NCBI GenBank assembly: GCA_027067035.1
Contig: JAMOMO010000400.1
Coordinates: forward strand, 1 to 6,865
Origin: Desulfobulbaceae bacterium
Lineage (GTDB): Bacteria > Desulfobacterota > Desulfobulbia > Desulfobulbales > Desulfocapsaceae
Direction: 5' to 3'
Length of the DNA: 6,865 nt
Positions 1-5,173 of the stretch are shown here, piece by piece (the first letter of the stretch is position 1; every line of letters begins with the position of its first letter). The notes beneath the pieces were generated by a model, which was not told the origin of the DNA, ran no database searches, and saw only the letters and a program-made list of their open reading frames with translations. Made by a program: the position numbers and the translations under genes.

Positions 1-2
1 GG

Positions 3-971
3 TATAAAGAGGATGCAACGGGAAACACCTGTTATGTTGTCACACATAAAGGAATTTGTGAAAGCGATGAATGGTCGAGTGACACAGCAACAGAAGAAGA
101 ATCGCCGATGTTGACAAGAGAACTTTCTCCTGAGCAGGGTGAATCGCTTGAGAATACAACCGCACGGCAGAGACACAGAACAGATATGCACAGAAGAGAC
201 CTGGCAGCATTCAACCTGCTGGCTTATCTGATGACCCTCAGTTCAGTGAAGGATGGTTATGAGCCATCAGATCTGCCGGAATGGAAACTGGAGCTGTCTG
301 CCCAGGGAAGTGTTTCTGAGAGTGAGATGGAATTGACATCTGATCTTGGCAGGGAGTCGGATGTGAGATCCCTTGCGTTTAATCTGAAAGCCACCAAAGA
401 TGCCTTTCACATCAGCACCCAGGTTTCCTATACAGGCTTAAAGGGGACCGGCCTGAATGATGGACAGGACACTGATTCTTTTGGTTTGCTCGTCATGCCC
501 AGTTATCAGGTACTGAGTTATGAAAAAAATGGTATTGATCTTGTCCTGAGCGGCTTTTTGGAAATTGATGATAATGAATATGATGACTGGAGTCAGACCA
601 GACTGGTGCCTGGAATCGGCATTAATACAGCGGTTATGACATCAATTGGCGGTTTCAGCCTGTCCGATCTTTTCAGTCATGATCGCAATCTCAATGGGGA
701 TACTGAGGTAACTGGTGAAAAATATATCAATTTCAACACCATGACCTTTTCTTATATCCTCCCGTTGACACAGACCCTTTTACTCACCACAAATCTGGAT
801 TATATGCTGACCTTTGATATGCCGGATGACATGGAAGACAGCAGCACAGGTATTGGTGTTTCGCTGGATTATTTCGGCTGGAAGGGCTACAGCGTTGGAC
901 TGCGTTATCATGATACCCTGGATGGCTATGATGATCGTGGTATCACTCTGACAATAGGACACAACTGGTAG
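3..971 (+). CDS. C-terminal part of an outer-membrane/surface beta-barrel protein (5' truncated by window edge)
   Basis: The frame is open from the first complete codon (base 3) to the TAG at 969-971, giving 322 visible residues; the true start lies to the left. An internal ATG at 108 is an unlikely start: it has only a weak purine-rich upstream stretch, and the protein from there would lack a signal peptide, which an outer-membrane protein needs. The visible N-terminal part is polar and acidic, with two cysteines (visible residues 10 and 19), followed by a short helical stretch. From about residue 93 there are alternating hydrophobic/polar strands separated by Asp/Asn/Gly-rich turns, ending in Trp (TIGHNW), the aromatic C-terminal residue expected of a BamA-inserted barrel. 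I do not recognise the specific family. It could be an autotransporter-like protein or a porin-like barrel with a periplasmic or surface domain. The gene is closed by a strong terminator, so it is transcriptionally separate from what follows. Confidence 0.8.
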   Translation, partial: YKEDATGNTCYVVTHKGICESDEWSSDTATEEESPMLTRELSPEQGESLENTTARQRHRTDMHRRDLAAFNLLAYLMTLSSVKDGYEPSDLPEWKLELSAQGSVSESEMELTSDLGRESDVRSLAFNLKATKDAFHISTQVSYTGLKGTGLNDGQDTDSFGLLVMPSYQVLSYEKNGIDLVLSGFLEIDDNEYDDWSQTRLVPGIGINTAVMTSIGGFSLSDLFSHDRNLNGDTEVTGEKYINFNTMTFSYILPLTQTLLLTTNLDYMLTFDMPDDMEDSSTGIGVSLDYFGWKGYSVGLRYHDTLDGYDDRGITLTIGHNW

Positions 972-994
972 GAAACAGTGCTGGTGTCTTCACA

Positions 995-1025
995 GGATGG
1001 CGGAAAACCGCCATCCTTTTTTTTT
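995..1025 (+). terminator. Strong Rho-independent terminator
   Basis: A perfect 9-bp stem (GGATGGCGG at 995-1003, CCGCCATCC at 1008-1016) has an AAAA loop and is followed directly by nine T (1017-1025). It lies 24 nt after the stop codon of the upstream barrel gene. No T-run follows on the opposite strand, so it acts on + strand transcripts only. Confidence 0.96.
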
Positions 1026-1063
1026 GCGGGTGAAGCAATGTTTTTTCTGACTTCCCTTCTGAA

Positions 1064-1091
1064 CCCGGCATCCTCAGGTGGCTCTGCCGGG
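1064..1091 (+). promoter_or_regulatory. Hairpin overlapping the ribosome-binding region of the first lipoprotein gene
   Basis: CCCGGCA (1064-1070) pairs perfectly with TGCCGGG (1085-1091) around a 14-nt loop. The 3' arm overlaps the only Shine-Dalgarno-like sequence (GGGG at 1089-1092) before the ATG at 1097, so in the mRNA the stem could mask the ribosome-binding site. No T-run follows, so it is not an intrinsic terminator. The structure is seen directly; a regulatory role is inference. Confidence 0.45.
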
Positions 1092-1096
1092 GATTG

Positions 1097-2128
1097 ATGA
1101 ATAACGGCATATTGTTTATGAAAAACTCTTTTTTGGTGGTTATTGGCTGTTTGCTTTCCGCCTGCATGATGCCGCTGCAGCCGTCTCCGCATATTCCGGA
1201 GACCGCTGTTTTCCAAGAGGGTGATATTGTGGTTATTGCGGACGGCGGGCTTGAATCATGGTTTCTTGCGCTTGCCGCCAGGGAAAACATCGATACGGTC
1301 AAAACACCCTTCAGTCATTCTGAAATGGTTTTCCGTAACAGCGACAATGAATTGATGATTGGCGGAGTTTTCAACGGACAGACCAATGCGGAACCGCTCC
1401 GCAAACGTTTTGAAAAGTTTCATCGTGCTGCTGTCTTCCGGTCACGGGCTTCGGAGGAAAAGAGAGAGGAGGCGGCCCTGATTCTGCGACAATCGCTTAA
1501 TGATCCACGTTTGCGCGGGGCTGACTTTGATTACAGTATGAGTTATAAACCTGGGAGCACCGATAAACTGTTCTGTGCAGGTATTATCAATGATGCATAT
1601 ACAAAAGCGGGCCTTTCGGCTCCCTTTGGCAGGCGGCGGTGGCATGAAAACGGATTGACCAGGCATGTTGAAGAGATTATCGGGAGCCGGTTGACGAGTC
1701 TGGTGGATTTGAATTCCATATACAGGGCCGGTGACTATTCGCTGGTACTTGAGTGGCAGAATGATCAGATAAACAGGGAGCACGGCGAACTATCCAGAAA
1801 GATAGTACTGTATCTGCTGGATCAGTATGATAAGGGCTTACGGTTGAAAGCCAGTGAACAGTTCCATCTTTATCTGGACTTTGCCGATCTCTCGGAAACA
1901 GCCAGGAGACTGGGGCGTCTGCGGATCACCCTGGCACAGTTACAGGAAGATATCTTTACGACCTGGGATCTGCTTGAAAGCAGGGGAAGACTGGAAGGAC
2001 TCAATCAGGATGAACAGGATGCTCTTCTGGCAGCTGTTCTTGAGAAGTATAATGAAAAATATTTTTATCGTGCTGACGCTGCAGATGTTTCTGATCAGCA
2101 GTTGCACGCTGCCGCTCTTTCCAGATAA
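1097..2128 (+). CDS. Lipoprotein with permuted papain-like (YiiX/NlpC-P60-type) hydrolase domain
   Basis: The 343-residue product begins with a lipoprotein signal peptide ending in the lipobox LSAC (Cys23). The ATG at 1097 was chosen because it has a GGGG motif just upstream; ATG 1118 (a 15-residue signal before the Cys) and TTG 1094 are alternatives. The mature part shows the layout of the circularly permuted papain-fold amidases: an EGDIVVIADGG strand (41-51), a candidate catalytic His in FSHSEMV (His74), then FDYSMSY (144-150) and a candidate nucleophile in KLFCAGIINDAY (Cys160). In this family the His lies before the Cys, as here. About 150 C-terminal residues are mostly helical and charged and match nothing I know. 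The known family cleaves or binds peptidoglycan peptides, amides or acyl groups; the substrate here cannot be told. The gene overlaps the next lipoprotein gene by 77 nt, which points to coupled expression. Confidence 0.82.
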   Translation: MNNGILFMKNSFLVVIGCLLSACMMPLQPSPHIPETAVFQEGDIVVIADGGLESWFLALAARENIDTVKTPFSHSEMVFRNSDNELMIGGVFNGQTNAEPLRKRFEKFHRAAVFRSRASEEKREEAALILRQSLNDPRLRGADFDYSMSYKPGSTDKLFCAGIINDAYTKAGLSAPFGRRRWHENGLTRHVEEIIGSRLTSLVDLNSIYRAGDYSLVLEWQNDQINREHGELSRKIVLYLLDQYDKGLRLKASEQFHLYLDFADLSETARRLGRLRITLAQLQEDIFTTWDLLESRGRLEGLNQDEQDALLAAVLEKYNEKYFYRADAADVSDQQLHAAALSR

Positions 2129-2894
2129 GGAGCGGGACCTTCAGCCGTACCTGGAAGAAGGGCCGCTTGTCGGGAATGACTGCTTCAGTATCAATCATTT
2201 ACCGGCAGGGATTGATGGGCAAATGCTTCTGGATCACGTCACGATGATCTGGAAGGCTCTGCATCTATGGCTGGCTGTACCCTTTCCTGATGATCCTGTC
2301 CGGATTCTGGTGTTTTCCCCTGATGAACCGGAAGGAAAAGAGTTTCTTCTCAGGAGCAGTTCCCGCCACCAGACAGCGGGATACTATAAGCACGACAGCA
2401 GGGTGATGGTTGTAACCGGTGCGGCAGATGATCCCGAATTCCTTATTGTTCTGCGTCATGAGGCCGCCCATGCCGCTCTGCGCCATGCATTTCCACAGGA
2501 GCTGAACATACCGTTCTGGCTGAATGAGGGTGTTGCGTCACTGTTTGAACAGGGGGTGACGCCTGAGCTGAGACCGGTTGCAGACAGTGAACGACTTGCC
2601 TACATTCTGAATATGCTGGAGAACAATGAAAAACTTGATTTTCCCGGTCTTCTTGCCAGTCCCCTGAAAAAAATCAGATCAGCCAGGGTCTATGCCCGTT
2701 CCTGGGGAATAGTCTCCTGTCTTTATCGTGAAAAACGATCTGTCAAAAACTATCTGAACAGACTCAAAGAACAGCAGGAAGACTCCCAGGAACTCTTTCG
2801 GCAAATTCTTCTTGAGCCCGGCGAATCAGTTGATGATTTTGAGATGAACTGCTCACGCCGGTTTCTGACTGAGAACAACAGAACTGAACAGTGA
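2052..2894 (+). CDS. Lipoprotein with HExxH zinc-metallopeptidase domain (DUF1570-like)
   Basis: The 280-residue product has an N-terminal signal with a single Lys and a hydrophobic core ending in ISSC (Cys18), so it should be a lipoprotein. The core holds a zinc-peptidase signature: LIVLRHEAAHAALRH (131-145), with HEAAH at 136-140, followed by PFWLNEGVASLFE (154-166), whose Glu159 is the expected third zinc ligand in gluzincin-type enzymes. A later YARSWGIVSCLY (214-225) resembles the Y..SW..v.yL segment downstream of the active site in DUF1570-like proteins. The start at 2052 follows GAGAAG by four nt and gives a compact signal peptide. The frame is open further upstream to 1854, but that would put the signal sequence about 66 residues inside the protein. 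It lies in another frame within the end of the preceding gene, so the two are probably co-translated. Substrate unknown. Confidence 0.85.
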   Translation: MKNIFIVLTLQMFLISSCTLPLFPDKERDLQPYLEEGPLVGNDCFSINHLPAGIDGQMLLDHVTMIWKALHLWLAVPFPDDPVRILVFSPDEPEGKEFLLRSSSRHQTAGYYKHDSRVMVVTGAADDPEFLIVLRHEAAHAALRHAFPQELNIPFWLNEGVASLFEQGVTPELRPVADSERLAYILNMLENNEKLDFPGLLASPLKKIRSARVYARSWGIVSCLYREKRSVKNYLNRLKEQQEDSQELFRQILLEPGESVDDFEMNCSRRFLTENNRTEQ

Positions 2895-2942
2895 TACAGG
2901 TGAAATTCACAAGGGTGAAGTATCTCAAAACGAAGGTGCCGA

Positions 2943-2981
2943 AAGCTTCAGAGGAGTGAGGCCCTGGCTGAGGCTTCTTTT
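2943..2981 (+). terminator. Possible terminator after the lipoprotein pair
   Basis: AAGCTTCAG (2943-2951) pairs with CTGAGGCTT (2968-2976) in a 9-bp stem with one G-U pair and a 16-nt loop, followed by CTTTT (2977-2981). It lies about 50 nt after the stop of the metallopeptidase gene. The short T-run and large loop make it only a moderate candidate. On the opposite strand no T-run follows. Confidence 0.45.
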
Positions 2982-3026
2982 GCTCAAGGTATTCTGTAAG
3001 CCCTGTGACGGCGGTTCCGGACAGTC

Positions 3027-3437
3027 CTATTTCAGGTTTTCCAGTCCACTGGTGTCAATGCCGTCGAGGGCCTCTTTTTCCAGCTGACGCTGCTCTTCCC
3101 AGTCATTATGTTTTTTCTGTTCCAGCAGGCTTTGCTGTTCAATACTCATGCGTATCTGCCTGGCCTGTGCCTCCTGCTCCGACTCACACTGACGGAATCC
3201 GTCAGACCATCCCTGGCCATACTTGCTGTCGTTGTTGAAGCGGTCGACATCTTTTTTAAACTGATCAAAGAGACTGCCTCCGGCCTTTTTTCCGCTGTGG
3301 CATCCATCTTCAAAGCCATCGGCGTATGACATTGAATATCCCTGCTGGATCATTGCGTCATGCTGACTGACGCAGGATGTGGTGAGAATGAGTCCGGTGA
3401 TGGCGGTAATGACGAAAAAACCGGGAGAGAGCTTCAT
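3027..3437 (-). CDS. Small lipoprotein with duplicated Y..G..DG....C motif
   Basis: The 136-residue product starts at an ATG preceded by AGGAG with five nt spacing, a good ribosome-binding site. Residues 1-22 form a lipoprotein signal ending LTTSC (lipobox TTSC, Cys22). The mature part has two related motifs, YADGFEDGC (38-46) and YGQGWSDGFRQC (73-84), each built around aromatic-Gly-x-x-Asp-Gly and each ending in a cysteine (Cys46, Cys84); these could pair as a disulfide in the periplasm. Between them is a basic GKKAGG patch. Residues 85-122 are rich in Glu, Gln, Arg and Leu and look like a charged helix or coiled coil. I do not recognise a named family; the motif recalls the G..DG..G repeats of small envelope lipoproteins. 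It converges on the metallopeptidase gene and diverges from the gene at 3823. No enzymatic residues are apparent, so a structural or binding role is more likely. Confidence 0.8.
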   Translation of the reverse strand: MKLSPGFFVITAITGLILTTSCVSQHDAMIQQGYSMSYADGFEDGCHSGKKAGGSLFDQFKKDVDRFNNDSKYGQGWSDGFRQCESEQEAQARQIRMSIEQQSLLEQKKHNDWEEQRQLEKEALDGIDTSGLENLK

Positions 3438-3548
3438 TTGTACTCCTGTTTCTGAAAAGTGGATAAAAAAAACCGTGGCAGTGTTGTCTCTGCAGTAATC
3501 CTGACCCCGGCAATCCTCAGCGGAGTACTTCCGGGAAGGATCTGCCTG

Positions 3549-3640
3549 GTTTTGTGTCCATTATCCGGGAATTTTCGGACTGGACGGCCCTGGCAGATTC
3601 TCCATGAGGGGGATGACGTCCCGTATGGTGGACACAAAAC
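3549..3640. mobile_element. MITE-like element or insertion-sequence relic with 22-bp imperfect terminal inverted repeats
   Basis: The left end (3549-3570) begins GTTTTGTGTCCA and the right end (3619-3640) ends TGGACACAAAAC. The 12 outer bases are perfect inverted copies, and the similarity continues inward through AT and CGGGA, so 19 of 22 positions match. The whole unit is only 92 bp and has no room for a transposase. I see no convincing target-site duplication at the flanks. It could be a non-autonomous miniature element, the joined ends of a deleted insertion sequence, or an RNA-level structure. The family of the parent transposase is not identified. Confidence 0.55.
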
Positions 3641-3673
3641 AGCTCCGGCTGAACCAAACCGGGTCAGAAAACT

Positions 3674-3692
3674 GATTATAATAATTATTGTC
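3674..3692. promoter_or_regulatory. Candidate Fur-type operator
   Basis: GATTATAATAATTATTGTC matches the classical 19-bp Fur consensus GATAATGATAATCATTATC at 15 of 19 positions by direct comparison and contains a perfect 10-bp palindrome AATAATTATT (3680-3689). It overlaps TATAAT boxes on both strands. The site sits about 130 bp upstream of the gene at 3823 and about 240 bp upstream of the divergent lipoprotein gene. AT-rich sequence can mimic Fur boxes, so this is a candidate only. Confidence 0.35.
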
Positions 3693-3703
3693 TCATTTGG
3701 GAA
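3675..3703 (-). promoter_or_regulatory. Candidate - strand promoter for the small cysteine lipoprotein gene
   Basis: Read on the - strand, TTCCCA (3703-3698) and a perfect TATAAT (3680-3675) are separated by 17 bp, a sigma-70-like arrangement with a 4/6 -35 box. A transcript from here would have a leader of about 230 nt that passes through the whole inverted-repeat element before the lipoprotein start at 3437. It coincides with the Fur-like palindrome. Confidence 0.3.
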
Positions 3704-3729
3704 TAATTGTCAATGTATGAATTTGACCG

Positions 3730-3757
3730 TTGGCTTTCGGGTGAAATGTTTTACACT
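3730..3757 (+). promoter_or_regulatory. Candidate + strand promoter for the membrane-anchored protein gene
   Basis: TTGGCT (3730-3735) and TACACT (3752-3757) are 16 bp apart and each match the sigma-70 consensus at 4 of 6 positions. TTGACC at 3723-3728 is a better -35 but is too far from TACACT. A dyad ACACT/AGTGT (3753-3757, 3765-3769) covers the -10 and the expected start site and could be an operator. The predicted leader is about 60 nt. Confidence 0.3.
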
Positions 3758-3822
3758 ACGCAGCAGTGTGCATATAGTGGAAAAATGAATAAAAATAGTT
3801 AATTGGGACGAGGAGTCAGAGT

Positions 3823-4227
3823 ATGAAAAATGAGAAGATCTGGACCCGACAGATTATACCGGCATTTCTTCTGTTTCTTGTCGTTGCCGCACTGGGTTTT
3901 GTTTTCGTTAAGATCATCATCAGCAGCGGGATAACCCGGGGTCCGGACCAGGTTTTCGGTGACCAGCACCTGAAGACGGCAGTGGCACTCATTGAACTGC
4001 ATAAAGTGCGTTACGGCCATTATCCGGATACCCTTTCTGATCTCCAATACACCGGCCAGTGGGACACTATTGCTCTCAACAATGTCTCATATCATGTCTC
4101 TTCCGATCTGAACTCCTACTACGTTGAAGTCAGCGTGGGCTGGGTTGGAAAGCCTGAGAATTTACAAATGCCTGAAGAATTCTGGCAGGGAACCGGTTAT
4201 GATATATCCCTGAAGAAGAAAGAGTGA
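3823..4227 (+). CDS. Small membrane-anchored protein with pseudopilin-like segment
   Basis: The 134-residue product starts at an ATG seven nt after GAGGAG. A basic N-terminus (MKNEKIWTR) is followed by one long hydrophobic segment (about 11-34), which should be an uncleaved anchor with the rest in the periplasm. Residues 50-75 contain LKTAVALIELHKVRYGHYPD followed by TLSDL; this resembles the post-helix region of type II/IV pseudopilins, where a helix with an I-E-x-[YH]-K-x-x-x-G-x-Y-P pattern leads into the globular head. The prepilin-peptidase signal (a Gly followed by a Phe-start and Glu5) is not seen before the hydrophobic segment, so it is unlikely to be a normal processed pilin. The rest is a small beta-rich domain with a basic tail (KKKE). 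No specific family is recognised. The permease gene follows after 48 nt with no clear terminator between, so they may share a transcript. Confidence 0.75.
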   Translation: MKNEKIWTRQIIPAFLLFLVVAALGFVFVKIIISSGITRGPDQVFGDQHLKTAVALIELHKVRYGHYPDTLSDLQYTGQWDTIALNNVSYHVSSDLNSYYVEVSVGWVGKPENLQMPEEFWQGTGYDISLKKKE

Positions 4228-4275
4228 GACCCTGCGGGGAGGGCTCTGTCGGGTAATTATTGAAAGAGAGTTTTT

Positions 4276-5034
4276 ATGGAATTGGTGGATATAACACCTG
4301 GATTATTGGTTTTTTTGTTTTCAGTCGCCTGTGTTGCAGGCTTTCTTGACACCCTTGCCGGTGGCGGAGGACTCATTGTGTTACCGGCACTCTTTATAAG
4401 TGGAATTCCTCCTCTTCTGGCGCTGGGAACCAATAAACTCCAGGGATCCATGGGGACAGCAACTGCCACTCTGATGATGCTGAGAAGCAGGCGGGTGCGC
4501 TGGAGAGATGTGAAGTATCTGATGCTTGCTGCATTCTGCGGCTCCCTGTCCGGCACCATAGCCGTGCAGTTTATTGATACCAGGGTCCTGGATTTTGTTA
4601 TCCCGGCTGTTCTTGTTCTCATTGCCGCCTACTTTTTATTTGTTCCCCAGGTTGCCGCCACAAGTGGTGTCGCACGTATCTCAGAGAAAGGCTACCGGAA
4701 GTTTATTGTACCACTCATAGGCTGTTATGACGGAATGTTCGGACCCGGTACCGGATCGTTTTTCGCATTATCCGGTGTGGCATTAAGGGGACAGGGGCTG
4801 ATTACGGCAACCGCAGTGGCAAAAACCCTCAACTTTTCCACCAATGTGACCTCACTGATGGTTTTTCTGATTGCCGGAAAGGTTGTGTGGACAGTCGGGC
4901 TGGTGATGATGACAGGGCAATTTGCAGGTGCCTGGGGCGGGTCGAAATGTCTGCTTCGGATAGATCCGAAGTATTTGAGAATTCTGGTGGTGCTGATGTG
5001 TCTTGTGATGCTCTGTAAATACATGAGCTCGTAG
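4276..5034 (+). CDS. yfcA: TSUP-family (TauE/SafE) membrane permease, YfcA type
   Basis: The 252-residue product is almost entirely hydrophobic, with about seven to eight membrane segments, the usual size for this family. It carries both half-repeat signatures of the YfcA group: AGFLDTLAGGGG (21-32) with GTNKLQ (51-56) in the first half, and GCYDGMFGPGTGSFFAL (149-165) in the second, then GKVVW...GQFAGAWGGS (201-223). These match what I remember of E. coli YfcA closely. TSUP proteins are inner-membrane transporters, several of which move sulfite, sulfoacetate or other sulfur anions; YfcA's own substrate is not firmly established, so sulfur-anion export is inference. The start at 4276 has GAGAG five nt upstream. 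It may be co-transcribed with the preceding small gene and converges on the barrel gene at 5174. Confidence 0.92.
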   Translation: MELVDITPGLLVFLFSVACVAGFLDTLAGGGGLIVLPALFISGIPPLLALGTNKLQGSMGTATATLMMLRSRRVRWRDVKYLMLAAFCGSLSGTIAVQFIDTRVLDFVIPAVLVLIAAYFLFVPQVAATSGVARISEKGYRKFIVPLIGCYDGMFGPGTGSFFALSGVALRGQGLITATAVAKTLNFSTNVTSLMVFLIAGKVVWTVGLVMMTGQFAGAWGGSKCLLRIDPKYLRILVVLMCLVMLCKYMSS

Positions 5035-5079
5035 CGACAACGATACGTTGTGCCGTGCTGGTTAATGCAGCTGTTTTCT

Positions 5080-5107
5080 GCAGAGAGTTGTCCGGTCTGC
5101 TCTCTGC
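5080..5107 (+). terminator. Hairpin between convergent genes, possible weak terminator
   Basis: GCAGAGAG (5080-5087) pairs perfectly with CTCTCTGC (5100-5107) around a 12-nt loop. A T-run appears only after a further nine or so bases (TTCCGCCTCTTTTT), so classical termination is doubtful. It lies between the permease stop (5034) and the end of the convergent barrel gene (5174). A smaller dyad ACAACG-ATA-CGTTGT (5037-5051) sits directly after the permease stop. Confidence 0.35.
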
Positions 5108-5173
5108 TTCCGCCTCTTTTTCCCAGGGAAGACTGGAATGCCTGCGCCCTGTGCGTTGAATCCGGTCAGAGTG

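Larger units (their letters stand above)
3438..3822. other. Divergent intergenic region, 385 bp
   Basis: No credible gene lies here. Open frames exist on both strands, but they cross the inverted-repeat element and lack ribosome-binding sites. In order the region holds a short dyad CTTCC-G-GGAAG near 3529, a 92-bp element with terminal inverted repeats (3549-3640), an AT-rich Fur-like palindrome (3674-3692) overlapping TATAAT on both strands, and a candidate + strand promoter near 3730-3757 with a dyad over its -10. A clear ribosome-binding site GAGGAG (3810-3815) precedes the ATG at 3823. Confidence 0.6.

Noticed and set aside
943..1302. - strand frames over the terminator and the start of the papain-fold gene
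   Set aside because: They read through a strong terminator (giving a lysine run) and lie antisense to a well-supported gene.
1854..2051. N-terminal extension of the metallopeptidase frame
   Set aside because: It would bury the lipoprotein signal about 66 residues inside the protein, and its sequence looks like an out-of-frame reading of the upstream gene.
3470..3495. Sigma-54-like TGGCA...TGCA on the + strand
   Set aside because: The GG to GC spacing is 13, not the required 10, and no gene lies at a fitting distance.
3459..3788. + strand open frame of 109 codons in the divergent intergenic region
   Set aside because: It crosses the inverted-repeat element and the AT-rich palindrome, has no ribosome-binding site, and its translation has an IIIIII run from AT-rich DNA and no recognisable domain.
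4228..4275. Terminator between the small membrane-protein gene and yfcA
   Set aside because: The G/C-rich stretch CCCTGCGGGG forms only a short, weak stem with no T-run directly after it.
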